This document shows, in pieces, positions 14,850-20,988 of a stretch of DNA of 39,234 nt. Within the stretch, counting starts at the first letter, position 1. Each line of letters opens with the position of its first letter. The notes beneath the pieces are model-generated. The model was given only the letters and a program-made list of their open reading frames with translations. It was not told the origin of the DNA and did not search any database. A program made the translations under genes and the position numbers. The stretch comes from a virus. The stretch lies in the IMG/VR virus record IMGVR_UViG_3300042731_003895, positions 1-39,234 of that record; one strand, given 5' to 3'.

Positions 14850-15505
14850 CGTTTTCTCTCCAGTTGTGCCTTTCTCGTTTCTTTGGCTTGCAGGTACTCG
14901 GATTGCCGCTTCTGATCCTTGCCGAGCAGATCCCACTGGAATTTGAGCGAAACCAGGTCAGGCGCGTCATAGAGGCGTTTAATTATGGGGTCTGTTTGCT
15001 CTTCGGTATCCTGTGCATCCTGCCGAGGCGGTGGTGTCCTGCGCCCGGGTTCTGTCGCGTTATATTCGGGCTGGGCCGGTCGTGGCTGTGCAGGTCTCTT
15101 GCTGCCAGTGTACGGCTCACCGCGGGGCTCTTGGGCGTCCGCGTCTTTGGTGTCATCGATGGCGAACAGGCCATTAAGCGCATACTTGCGCGCATAGCTC
15201 GAGGTGGCTCCCGTGATCTGGGCCTCGTCCATGCCCTTTTTGATCTGCGGCTCACGGGCGCTGGCGGTGGTCTCGGCCACCACCTTACCGTCATCGTGGA
15301 GCAGGGTGGCGGTTGCTTCGACATAGATTCTGTCCCCGACCGAGATGATCTTGTCCGACAGCAACAACGACATACCAGCTTCCCGAAGGAGGGGCTTGGC
15401 CTCCTCCACAATATCCTCGCATGATCGGTATCTATACCCGCCAAACTTGTTGGTCTGATTCTTAGGAACCTTGAGTACCGCTTGTATTTGAGAGAGAGTC
15501 ATCAT
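14846..15505 (-). CDS. erf: ERF-family single-strand annealing protein
   Basis: 219 aa. The N-terminal core NKFGGYRYRSCEDIVEEAKPLL, followed by GTES/GATSSYARKYALNGLFAIDD-type sequence, is diagnostic of the ERF superfamily (P22 Erf and relatives). These proteins anneal complementary single strands and support genome circularisation. The C-terminus is a Pro/Arg-rich linker (ARPAQPEYN-like) and a charged tail. It is translationally coupled to the exonuclease (ATGA) and to the 62-aa gene upstream. Confidence 0.85.
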   Translation of the reverse strand: MMTLSQIQAVLKVPKNQTNKFGGYRYRSCEDIVEEAKPLLREAGMSLLLSDKIISVGDRIYVEATATLLHDDGKVVAETTASAREPQIKKGMDEAQITGATSSYARKYALNGLFAIDDTKDADAQEPRGEPYTGSKRPAQPRPAQPEYNATEPGRRTPPPRQDAQDTEEQTDPIIKRLYDAPDLVSLKFQWDLLGKDQKRQSEYLQAKETRKAQLERKR

Positions 15506-15690
15506 GTTCTCGCCTCCAGGCAGGCCTCGATCTCATAGCCCCGGTTTTCCTTCACCCAGGCGATGCAGGTTGGCAGCAGTTCGTGCGTCTCTTTCTTTCG
15601 CTCAATGGCAAGATCAATAACTTGCCCCTTGGTGTCTTCCGGCAGTCCGTTAAGCCATTCAATAGCTTGCCATTCTTCAAGTGTGTGCAT
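15502..15690 (-). CDS. Hypothetical protein
   Basis: 62 aa (MHTLEEWQAIEWLNGLPEDTKGQVIDLAI...), mixed helical. Ribosome site AGGTGAGAT. Its stop overlaps the ERF start. No family recognised, but the tight coupling on both sides supports a real gene. Confidence 0.6.
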   Translation of the reverse strand: MHTLEEWQAIEWLNGLPEDTKGQVIDLAIERKKETHELLPTCIAWVKENRGYEIEACLEART

Positions 15691-15698
15691 ATCTCACC

Positions 15699-15809
15699 TC
15701 ATGGATAGAATTTTCTGCTGTGATCAATCGGCCTGACACCGCCTGGAGTGTCATCCCAGGGGTCGACGGGCTTTTGTGGTTCGTTGTTCCAGTACATGAT
15801 TGCATCCAT
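15699..15809 (-). CDS. Small hypothetical protein
   Basis: 36 aa: MDAIMYWNNEPQKPVD followed by PWDDTPGG and a basic end. It stops nine bases before the next gene. The frame is the same as the 60-aa gene at 15855 and is open from that gene's TAA, so it could once have been its C-terminal part. No clear ribosome site is seen. Confidence 0.4.
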   Translation of the reverse strand: MDAIMYWNNEPQKPVDPWDDTPGGVRPIDHSRKFYP

Positions 15810-15854
15810 GCACCACTCGACTCGGCTGGATCGGGCAGTGACTAACCGCTGGCT

Positions 15855-16037
15855 TTAAGCCGATTCTTGCAGTGATTCGATCAGGTCATCAGCCTCTTCG
15901 ATACTGAGGTCTTTGTAGTGCATCCAGCCCTCAACCTCGCGAGATTCGACCCAGAAATCATCGTGGCCGTCTGACATCAATCGCCAGGCGAGACCGTCTT
16001 TGATCCAGTGTGCGTACTCTTGTGTGTATCCGCTCAT
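15855..16037 (-). CDS. Hypothetical protein after the regulated promoter
   Basis: 60 aa (MSGYTQEYAHWIKDGLAWRLMSDG...), acidic C-terminus with SIEEADDLIESLQE. Strong ribosome site GAGAGGTGAGG. It is the first gene after the FNR-box/operator promoter at 16062-16103 and heads the recombination operon (15690 down to 12550). Role unknown. Confidence 0.6.
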   Translation of the reverse strand: MSGYTQEYAHWIKDGLAWRLMSDGHDDFWVESREVEGWMHYKDLSIEEADDLIESLQESA

Positions 16038-16061
16038 GCCTCACCTCTCTAACTTGTGCAT

Positions 16062-16089
16062 AGTGTAGCACGTTCGTGATATATTGCAA
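16062..16089 (-). promoter_or_regulatory. Promoter of the recombination operon
   Basis: Minus strand: TTGCAA (16089-16084), a 16-base spacer and TACACT (16067-16062), with an extended -10 TGC before it. Predicted start near 16055, 18 bases before the ATG at 16037. The operator O1 fills the spacer, and a perfect FNR/ANR box is centred 41.5 bases upstream of the start. Confidence 0.65.
16066..16081. promoter_or_regulatory. Operator candidate O1 (TAGCAC-GTTC-GTGATA)
   Basis: Plus-strand view; on the minus strand it reads TATCAC-GAAC-GTGCTA, with the right arm running into the -10 TACACT. It lies exactly between -35 and -10, so a bound repressor would block RNA polymerase. Confidence 0.65.
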
Positions 16090-16103
16090 TTGATTTATAT
16101 CAA
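16090..16103. promoter_or_regulatory. Perfect FNR/ANR-type box at -41.5
   Basis: TTGAT-TTAT-ATCAA, an exact match to the consensus for the oxygen-sensing activators FNR and ANR. Centre 16096.5; predicted transcription start 16055 gives -41.5, the classical class II activator position. It overlaps the end of ninB. Confidence 0.6.
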
Positions 16104-16502
16104 CCCCATGGCCTTGTAATAGCTGTCTTCAGGATGGCTCAAGTACCAGCCCATATTGGTCGCCATGGCTTCGACCTGGGTCAGGAAGTCAGCCATCTCA
16201 CGGACCTTCAGTTCCCGCGTCCCATTGATCACTTCGACCTCCATACCGTCGAACCGTCTGACCACCTTAGTCCCAAGAATTTGGGAGCAAAAAATGTCAT
16301 GGACATCTTGCTTTGTATAGCCGGTCTCCTCAGCTATCTCACCGAACCACCGCCACATAAGCCGGTTCTGGGCTATTGAGCGGCTTTCCTCGGCTTTCTT
16401 GATGATCACCACGACCGATCCATCGTCCGGGAGGCTCTTCACGCGCTCGACAATGCTCTGGCGGACCGCTACGTTCCAGATTCTGGTCTCAACTTGTTTC
16501 AT
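16095..16502 (-). CDS. ninB: NinB-family recombination protein
   Basis: 135 aa. The stretch SRSIAQNRLMWRWFGEIA and the later LKVREMADFLTQVEAMATNMGW match the NinB family (lambda Orf), a recombination mediator that binds SSB-coated single strands and can replace RecFOR. Its stop codon is inside the FNR-type box. It overlaps the endolysin gene's stop by ATGA. Confidence 0.8.
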   Translation of the reverse strand: MKQVETRIWNVAVRQSIVERVKSLPDDGSVVVIIKKAEESRSIAQNRLMWRWFGEIAEETGYTKQDVHDIFCSQILGTKVVRRFDGMEVEVINGTRELKVREMADFLTQVEAMATNMGWYLSHPEDSYYKAMGLI

Positions 16503-16897
16503 TGGTTTTTCACTATCTCGAAATGCACTAGGTCATCGAAGGTGTTGTCTTTCACCTGCGTGTCTCTGTCCCAGTCACCGCCCCAGCGAATGTTGATACC
16601 CATCTCTGAAGCAACGCCGAGGACATAGCCGGCAAAGAGGCTAAACCGCTCTCGGTCATTCCAGTCGATCGGGTATGGCGCCACGTCAACTGCGATCGAC
16701 GGATGTGTATTGTGCTTGCTGTCAGGCCACTCTTTCTTGCTGTGACCGGTGCGGAAGGCTTCGTCTTGAGCCTCCTCGGTCCTGTGGCCTACGATCACTG
16801 TGCAGTCAAACTTTTTCACAACACGGCGAAATAGCCGCTGCAGGTCCCAGTCACATGAATCCAGGTTGTTGCTTGATCGTTTAGAAAAACTTGGCAT
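16499..16897 (-). CDS. M15-family peptidase endolysin
   Basis: 132 aa. IVGHRTEEAQDEAFRTGHS, then SKHNTHPSIAVDVAPYP (zinc ligands likely H62 and D71), and the final DLVHFEI (H125) match the M15 peptidase family used by phages to cut the peptide stem of peptidoglycan. There is no signal peptide, so a holin or other release mechanism is needed. Its position among replication genes, far from the lysis-like genes at 25521-26424, is unusual. Confidence 0.8.
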   Translation of the reverse strand: MPSFSKRSSNNLDSCDWDLQRLFRRVVKKFDCTVIVGHRTEEAQDEAFRTGHSKKEWPDSKHNTHPSIAVDVAPYPIDWNDRERFSLFAGYVLGVASEMGINIRWGGDWDRDTQVKDNTFDDLVHFEIVKNQ

Positions 16898-16906
16898 GTT
16901 TGCCTC

Positions 16907-17203
16907 CTAGTTACGCAAAAGCCGTGAGAGATCGATGGCATCATCAACGGACTCAACAAGTCCCCATATGCCTCGCCATTCTTCCATGAACCGCTTCTCA
17001 CCCTCGGTCAGCTTCCGCTTTGATGGTGGCTTGTTCCCGTCTTTGATCTCGACCACGCAATACCGACTGCCGTTTGCTATCAAGATGTCCGCGGTGTTTG
17101 GGATCTGAGATATATCCAGGACTGACCAGCCGAGACGCTCGAAGGTCTTCACTATCTCTGAGTGGTTGTCGTCTTTCTTCGCCGCTGTCCTAACTTTAGG
17201 CAT
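16907..17203 (-). CDS. VRR-NUC-like nuclease
   Basis: 98 aa. TADILIANGSRYCVVEIKDGNKPPSKRKLTEGEKRFMEEWRG gives the D...E-x-K core of PD-(D/E)XK enzymes of the VRR-NUC or Holliday-resolvase-like group found in phage replication modules. The likely role is processing of branched DNA. It overlaps the preceding gene's stop by eight bases. Confidence 0.75.
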   Translation of the reverse strand: MPKVRTAAKKDDNHSEIVKTFERLGWSVLDISQIPNTADILIANGSRYCVVEIKDGNKPPSKRKLTEGEKRFMEEWRGIWGLVESVDDAIDLSRLLRN

Positions 17204-17438
17204 CGCGTTCGTTGATCAGTCTCAGCATGAACTCGTTCTCATACTTTAGTCGTAGGTTTTCCGCCTGCAGCTCACGAATAATTACGTCCATGTTGATTGC
17301 CTCTCTGTATATTCGCTGGGTTTCATTTAGGAAAGAGAGGGCATCGTCGCGGCTCACCTTGCCGTCGCTGCGTGCGATCTTAGCGTGTAGCGCAGTGGGA
17401 TACTCAAGAGTACAGCCTGATGCGGGATACCAGGGCAT
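17196..17438 (-). CDS. Hypothetical protein with coiled-coil C-terminus
   Basis: 80 aa. The C-terminal half (MDVIIRELQAENLRLKYENEFMLRLINE) has leucine heptads suited to dimerisation. No domain recognised. No strong ribosome site before 17438, so the true start may be internal. Confidence 0.55.
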   Translation of the reverse strand: MPWYPASGCTLEYPTALHAKIARSDGKVSRDDALSFLNETQRIYREAINMDVIIRELQAENLRLKYENEFMLRLINERDA

Positions 17439-17470
17439 AATTGTCTACTCGCGAGGGAATAAAAAACGCC

Positions 17471-17557
17471 ATGGAGGACCGGCGGAGGAGACCGGTTCGG
17501 TTGACTGAGGTGAGGAGCCACCCCCATGACGTTGGGAAAATCATAGCAGAGTTCTGA
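17471..17557 (+). CDS. Possible 28-aa Arg-rich peptide
   Basis: MEDRRRRPVRLTEVRSHPHD followed by a short hydrophobic end. It lies on the plus strand inside the minus-strand operon, in an otherwise gene-free 126-base gap. The opposite strand also has a 46-codon ORF (17404-17544). No ribosome site supports either clearly, and the purine-rich stretch may instead be a structured RNA. Confidence 0.2.
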   Translation: MEDRRRRPVRLTEVRSHPHDVGKIIAEF

Positions 17558-17564
17558 TGTACGT

Positions 17565-17759
17565 TCATCCTATCGCTCGATATTTATAATCGGCGTCGTA
17601 CACGACCTTTCCGCTGTCGATTGCGGTCTGTATGCTGCAATCCAACTGGATCATCCTGAAAGTATTGCTGTAATTCTCTACAGCCCATTGCTGCAGCTCC
17701 TCGTATGTCAGCGATTCATCCCTGATTCGTTCTATAACTTTGTCGCTTAATTTTTCCAC
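17565..17759 (-). CDS. Hypothetical protein
   Basis: 64 aa (MEKLSDKVIERIRDESLTYEELQQWAVENYSN...), mostly helical. It starts one base after the nuclease gene's stop at 17761, indicating an operon. No family recognised. Confidence 0.55.
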   Translation of the reverse strand: MEKLSDKVIERIRDESLTYEELQQWAVENYSNTFRMIQLDCSIQTAIDSGKVVYDADYKYRAIG

Positions 17760-17760
17760 C

Positions 17761-18054
17761 TTAGCCTCCTGGTATCTCTATGTACCCATTTTCCAACCAC
17801 CACCGCTGTGTGCGGTGTACGGCGTGATAGTGGAACAAGAGTAGTTGTTCTGGCGTGTAGTCGGTCTTGAATCTGCGATCAATTGCGGAGTGGCAGTTGT
17901 TACAGGCAAAGCAGCCGAAGATATCAGGTTGCTTCATGCCCATGCCGCCGCCATTGAGGTGAGCGAGGACCGTGGTCTCAGAGTCGTGCGTACAAACCCC
18001 TGGAATCCTGACCAGACAGACCTGGCCTTTCGCGCTTTCACGAAGCGTTTTCAT
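17761..18054 (-). CDS. YbcO-like (DUF1364) nuclease
   Basis: 97 aa from the ATG at 18054 (GAGG upstream); an upstream in-frame start would add 14 residues. QVCLVRIPGVCTHDSETTVLAHLNGGGMGMKQPDIFGCFACNNCHSAIDRR matches the YbcO/DUF1364 HNH-like metal nuclease of lambdoid prophages, with its CxxC and His/Asp pattern. Probably acts in phage recombination or DNA processing. It overlaps the preceding membrane protein gene. Confidence 0.8.
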   Translation of the reverse strand: MKTLRESAKGQVCLVRIPGVCTHDSETTVLAHLNGGGMGMKQPDIFGCFACNNCHSAIDRRFKTDYTPEQLLLFHYHAVHRTQRWWLENGYIEIPGG

Positions 18055-18379
18055 AGCGCGCCTCGTATTCAATCTGCTCATCGTGCAGATTGTCATAGAG
18101 AGTTTGAATGTTGCTTGGCATACACCCAGGATTGCCGTACCGAGCGACTAATTCATCCATGCGCGCCAGTCTCAGCTTGGAGACCAATCGCTCCATGTCC
18201 TCGATATTCTTTTCTGTATCGACCAGGGCAGATCCATCGAAAAGCGGGCTGGTTTGTTGTGGCGGCAGCTTGCAGCGAGGCCGACCAAGACTTGTTCCCT
18301 TCATGAACGCAAAGATCAATAGCGCCATAGCGAGGCCGACTATGTAGCCAGCACCAAATAATGCAAAATCCATACTCAC
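18038..18379 (-). CDS. Membrane-anchored hypothetical protein
   Basis: 113 aa. One N-terminal transmembrane segment (FALFGAGYIVGLAMALLIFAFM) is followed by a soluble helical domain (EDMERLVSKLRLARMDELVARYG). Ribosome site AGGTGAG. Function unknown. It could anchor a replication or superinfection protein to the membrane. Confidence 0.6.
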   Translation of the reverse strand: MSMDFALFGAGYIVGLAMALLIFAFMKGTSLGRPRCKLPPQQTSPLFDGSALVDTEKNIEDMERLVSKLRLARMDELVARYGNPGCMPSNIQTLYDNLHDEQIEYEARYENAS

Positions 18380-18404
18380 CTCTTCGACGTAATTTATGCG
18401 CTTA

Positions 18405-18445
18405 TACGGGGTTATCGTCAGTTTGACGTATATTGCCTGTTATGA
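18405..18445. repeat. One-sided attC-like end (site 9) with hairpin
   Basis: Minus strand TCATAAC (18445-18439) lies just past the TAG of the 73-aa gene. It is followed by a hairpin in which TATAC/GTATA and GTCA/TGAC arms pair (18405-18432). No R' core is visible, so this may be a decayed terminal attC, comparable to 9930-9988. Confidence 0.3.
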
Positions 18446-18447
18446 CG

Positions 18448-18669
18448 CTATGCCAACGCCCAGAATGCGTTATTAAATTTGGTCCTGTTTGTACAATAGT
18501 TGACAATCAGTTCCTCAATCCGATATATGGACACAATATCAGAATATTTCAGTGTCACATTTACCCCGTCGTTCGAGATACACCGTCCCGAGCAGGGGCC
18601 TTTATCCGTTTGTTTATCACTGACGAACTCGATCAAATCACCAGGCTGCATGTCGTTCGCTGTGAGCAT
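18448..18669 (-). CDS. Cassette-borne hypothetical protein
   Basis: 73 aa (MLTANDMQPGDLIEFVSDKQTDKG...). The DLIEF and VTLKYSDIVSIYRIEE pattern suggests a small SH3-like beta barrel. The ATG overlaps the R' end of attC-like site 10, and its ribosome site GGAGG lies in that site's centre, so the recombination site doubles as leader. Confidence 0.6.
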   Translation of the reverse strand: MLTANDMQPGDLIEFVSDKQTDKGPCSGRCISNDGVNVTLKYSDIVSIYRIEELIVNYCTNRTKFNNAFWALA

Positions 18670-18713
18670 AATTGCCTCCGCTTCGCTCCATGCCGGTTAA
18701 ACCGGCGTTATAC
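18666..18713 (-). repeat. attC-like recombination site 10
   Basis: 48 bp. Minus strand: R'' GTATAAC (18713-18707), containing the stop of the 69-aa gene; arms GCCGGTTTAACCGGC; centre GGAGCGAAGCGGAGG; R' ATTATGC (18672-18666), one base off consensus. Short but with the typical centre. Confidence 0.6.
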
Positions 18714-18917
18714 GTCAACAAAATCCAATCTCGCTATACGGCATTTACCATACTTGCCTGCAAGCTGCGCGATACGCCTCTTAATATTTTCTAAATCAGC
18801 AGTCTTTGTGTATTGCTCAAAAACCAATGGGCCGCCATCGTCATAAAATGGCTCTTCTCTGTTTGGCATTCTGTGGGGCTGGTCGTTGTCTGCAACAATC
18901 ACATAAATATCAGTCAT
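18708..18917 (-). CDS. Cassette-borne hypothetical protein
   Basis: 69 aa from MTDIYVIVADNDQPHRM (AGGAG upstream). Alternating beta and helix (LENIKRRIAQLAGKYGKCRIARLDFVDV). No family recognised. Flanked by attC-like sites 11 and 10, with its stop inside the core GTATAAC; a complete cassette. Confidence 0.6.
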   Translation of the reverse strand: MTDIYVIVADNDQPHRMPNREEPFYDDGGPLVFEQYTKTADLENIKRRIAQLAGKYGKCRIARLDFVDV

Positions 18918-18935
18918 TTCATATCTCCTAAAAAC

Positions 18936-18988
18936 GTATAACACGTCGTTTCAGCGGACCTGTAGACGCTGAACATGGGTCGTTATGG
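18936..18988 (-). repeat. attC-like recombination site 11
   Basis: 53 bp. Minus strand: CCATAAC (18988-18982), TTCAGCG and CGCTGAA arms, and R' GTTATAC (18942-18936). The seven-base inner arms pair perfectly. A possible promoter with operator O2 lies immediately upstream (18994-19013). Confidence 0.65.
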
Positions 18989-18993
18989 ATAAT

Positions 18994-19013
18994 ACTATAT
19001 CACGTTCGTACTA
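18994..19013 (-). promoter_or_regulatory. Operator candidate O2 with extended -10 promoter
   Basis: Minus strand TAGTAC-GAAC-GTGATA (19013-18998), whose last bases form TGA-TATAGT, an extended -10 (18999-18994). TTGTAA 15 bases earlier may be the -35. It would drive the cassettes at 18917 and 18669 through attC-like site 11. Confidence 0.55.
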
Positions 19014-19361
19014 ATTACAACCCTGATTTCCCCAATAGTACGGCTTACCCTTAAGGAGTACGGACGGCTTAAATACCGCATTGACCTGAGCCATGATTTC
19101 GTTGGCCCTCACGACCTCAGGCGGCACCACCGGCTTCTTCGGCTTGCGCGGCTTACAGTTTCGGCACCAGGTAATACTCTCCTTCCACTTGGCCGTGATT
19201 CGGTTCTTCGACATCGGTCCCTTCCAGCCACAACCACAAGCCACATAATACTTTGCGTTCGAGCCTTCCTGTTCTGGATTCTCGATGATCTCCAGGTTGA
19301 TCTCAGGGTGTAGACCCACCATGAAATGCTTACTGGTCATTCTGTAATGTCCGTCGCCCAT
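19011..19361 (-). CDS. Cys-rich putative zinc protein
   Basis: 116 aa. VACGCGWKGP and, 30 residues on, WCRNCKPRKPKKP give a CxC...CxxC zinc-ribbon arrangement. Ribosome site AGAGGTGAG. Lies next to the replication genes. Its stop overlaps operator O2. Probable nucleic-acid binding; no family named. Confidence 0.6.
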   Translation of the reverse strand: MGDGHYRMTSKHFMVGLHPEINLEIIENPEQEGSNAKYYVACGCGWKGPMSKNRITAKWKESITWCRNCKPRKPKKPVVPPEVVRANEIMAQVNAVFKPSVLLKGKPYYWGNQGCN

Positions 19362-19371
19362 GACTCACCTC

Positions 19372-19854
19372 TCACTTGTTCTCAAGTTTTGTACGCAATT
19401 CTCTGATATTTTTTAGAGAACGCGCTTTGTCTTCTGCGCTTCGCTTATGGCATAACTGTTTTCTGTTCCAGAATTTGTTTGTATACGCTGCCGTCCTATG
19501 CGTCAGGCCTGAGTCAGTGGTCCCCATGCAGTATTTAGCAAACTGACCCGGGGATGGAAGAAAAGGACTCCCCGCTTTTCGCATGTTCGACAGGCCTGAT
19601 TTAATCAACTCGCCAGACCTGACGCCAGACTCTTTGAGCACGGCAGACAGCTCTGACTTGTACCTGTCTGCCCATTCAGTTGAATCGCCGTCAACCGATG
19701 CTTTCCACGCCGGGCAGATCACGATCATTCTTTCAAATATCCGGTTTATGTAGTCCTTAGCCGCCTCAGGCAGACTATCATTCCGGGATATCCCAGCTGT
19801 GGCTATTGTGGTCGATTCGCTGATGGTTTCCAGATGCTGTTTTATGTGTTTCAC
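19372..19854 (-). CDS. Replication protein P-like helicase loader
   Basis: 160 aa starting with GTG (GGGAGCG upstream). ICPAWKASV and FLPSPGQFAKYCMG match the lambda P family, in which the protein recruits the host DnaB helicase to the phage origin. The C-terminus is basic. It overlaps the initiator-like gene by 77 bases in a different frame, as often seen for O/P-type pairs. Confidence 0.75.
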   Translation of the reverse strand: MKHIKQHLETISESTTIATAGISRNDSLPEAAKDYINRIFERMIVICPAWKASVDGDSTEWADRYKSELSAVLKESGVRSGELIKSGLSNMRKAGSPFLPSPGQFAKYCMGTTDSGLTHRTAAYTNKFWNRKQLCHKRSAEDKARSLKNIRELRTKLENK

Positions 19855-20182
19855 TTTTTCGCTCCCAGGTTCTTACAGCTGCCTTCCAGTCTTTCATCTT
19901 ATTCTTTCCGACCATCCAGCCCTTAGATTGGTAAAAGTCATACCACTTCCTTGCATCCACACCTGAGCCTCTATTGCTGCAATACTCTGACACCGCTTCG
20001 ATGGTGGGCGGAGTGAAGATTTTCTTCGGTTTTTTTTCCTTCACCTCAACCACTGCCCGCCCAGCGGACAACTTTTCTTTCAGCGCCAGACAAGCCCAGT
20101 TTGAAAACGTCCTTCTATCGTCACTTGCTGCTTTCTTGCATCGATCTACTAGATCTTTATCAATTGATATTGAGACTATCAT
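19778..20182 (-). CDS. Replication initiator-like protein with N-terminal ribbon-helix-helix
   Basis: 134 aa. The first 45 residues (MIVSISIDKDLVDRCKKAAS...FSNWACLALKEKL) look like a ribbon-helix-helix DNA-binding fold. The C-terminal half PPTIEAVSEYCSNRG...KWYDFYQSKGWMVGKNKMKDWKAAVRTW is a domain common at the C-terminus of phage replisome organisers. The pairing suggests an unusually short initiator acting with the P-like loader. Driven by the strong promoter at 20217-20244. Confidence 0.65.
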   Translation of the reverse strand: MIVSISIDKDLVDRCKKAASDDRRTFSNWACLALKEKLSAGRAVVEVKEKKPKKIFTPPTIEAVSEYCSNRGSGVDARKWYDFYQSKGWMVGKNKMKDWKAAVRTWERKSETHKTASGNHQRIDHNSHSWDIPE

Positions 20183-20216
20183 ATGTATCCCATTGGTTAC
20201 GTTTACATTAATATCT

Positions 20217-20244
20217 ATTATAAACTTTTATTAATTATTATCAA
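20217..20244 (-). promoter_or_regulatory. Strong sigma-70-type promoter for replication genes
   Basis: Minus strand TTGATA (20244-20239), 16-base spacer, TATAAT (20222-20217; perfect -10). Predicted start near 20210, 28 bases before the ATG at 20182. The region is very AT-rich. The -35 overlaps the stop of the upstream gene. Confidence 0.7.
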
Positions 20245-20425
20245 CCCCAATATAATCATCTGTTCCAGGCTCCCTGATGTAGTAAACACAGTACCCATCC
20301 ACACTCTTTCGATCACCAACACGCTCCGGGACATCGCAATCATGAATTCTGGGTAGGCCTGTTTTCAGATTGAGCCGCTGTTTCAGGTAGATGCAGGATC
20401 TGCAGTCGGAAATTTTCGTTTGCAT
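20231..20425 (-). CDS. Cys-containing hypothetical protein
   Basis: 64 aa (MQTKISDCRSCIYLKQRLNL...). CRSC and two further Cys (HDCDVP, GYCVYY) may bind zinc. GGAGAAAATA precedes the ATG. Similar short 'C..C...' proteins are common next to phage replication genes; no function can be named. Confidence 0.55.
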   Translation of the reverse strand: MQTKISDCRSCIYLKQRLNLKTGLPRIHDCDVPERVGDRKSVDGYCVYYIREPGTDDYIGVDNN

Positions 20426-20744
20426 TATTTTCTCCAGGCAATATCAGGTCATAGACCCCGTTCGAGATGGGGATTATTTGTGACGGTATACTGCAGTCAG
20501 CTTATTGCGCTCCATGTGTTCGGGAAGTTCGGTCCCCATGGTCACAGTGCAACCATTGGCGCGTCCTTGCGGCATCTCTTTAGCAAGCGTTTACTTTCAG
20601 GCCGGGGTCATTTCCTGGCTATGCTGCAGATTGTCTTTGCTCTTTTCTGATGGGCCACGGATTTCAACGTGCACGAACTCTCAGTGCATCGGACTGACCA
20701 TTGGTGTTTGACTTGCGGAGAAGCTAGGAGGGGATTAAACTTAG
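20426..20744. other. Gap with only two doubtful small ORFs
   Basis: The minus strand holds a 33-codon ORF (20474-20575; MPQGRANGCTVTMGTELPEH and on) and a 25-codon GTG ORF (20597-20674; contains HVEIRGPSEKSKDN). Both read like protein but lack clear ribosome sites and are separated by a stop and a frame change. They may be remnants of one gene. No tRNA, origin iterons or other feature was seen. Confidence 0.3.
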
Positions 20745-20836
20745 ATCAGTCGCTGAGAGCGGTCTGAGTCTATTTATCCCTGTTTTGCCTAGATTCAACC
20801 GCGAGGTGCTGCTACACCAACGGTGACCCACTTTAT
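20745..20836. ncRNA. Candidate structured RNA region
   Basis: Several good stems: CCG..GGTG/CACC..CGG around a TAGCAG loop (minus view) and AGA-TCAG/CTGA-TCT enclosing GCT/AGC. The segment directly precedes the plus-strand hairpin terminator at 20837-20866. It lies between repressor and replication genes, the position of small regulatory RNAs in several temperate phages. No tRNA fold fits. Strand and promoter unknown. Confidence 0.3.
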
Positions 20837-20866
20837 AGCCCCTTACGGAGAAATCTGCAAGGGGCT
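20837..20866 (+). terminator. Terminator-like hairpin
   Basis: AGCCCCTT (20837-20844) and AAGGGGCT (20859-20866) form an 8-bp GC-rich stem with a 14-base loop, followed by TTCTCTTGT on the plus strand. The T tract is imperfect. It would end a rightward transcript from the structured region. Confidence 0.5.
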
Positions 20867-20888
20867 TTCTCTTGTCTGGGGTTTTTAA

Positions 20889-20902
20889 TTGATCTGGATC
20901 AA
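20889..20902. promoter_or_regulatory. Perfect FNR/ANR-type box
   Basis: TTGAT-CTGG-ATCAA matches the consensus exactly. It overlaps the stop of the 25-aa membrane peptide. No -10 is well placed on either strand (TGCAAT at 20926 would give about -42.5 rightward), so it could also act as a roadblock or be unused. Confidence 0.4.
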
Positions 20903-20976
20903 CCGCCCCTGTTGACTGCTGCGGCTGCAATCGCCAGCCCGATATAGATACCGACCAGTATGTATAGGATTTCCAT
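20899..20976 (-). CDS. 25-aa membrane peptide
   Basis: MEILYILVGIYIGLAIAAAA followed by VNRGG. A strong ribosome site (AGGAGG) lies six bases before the ATG and it follows the HTH repressor gene by 12 bases. It is a single hydrophobic helix, probably inner-membrane. Small peptides beside phage repressors sometimes mediate exclusion or toxicity; this is inference. Confidence 0.6.
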   Translation of the reverse strand: MEILYILVGIYIGLAIAAAAVNRGG

Positions 20977-20988
20977 GTTGTCCTCCTG

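Noticed and set aside
20231-20244. FNR-like box TTAATTATTATCAA
   Set aside because: It has one mismatch and its TTGATA half is simply the -35 of a strong promoter (20217-20244).
20740-20836. Possible tRNA (GATTCAACC, ...ACACCA)
   Set aside because: No 7-bp acceptor stem or G53-TTC T-arm forms on either strand.
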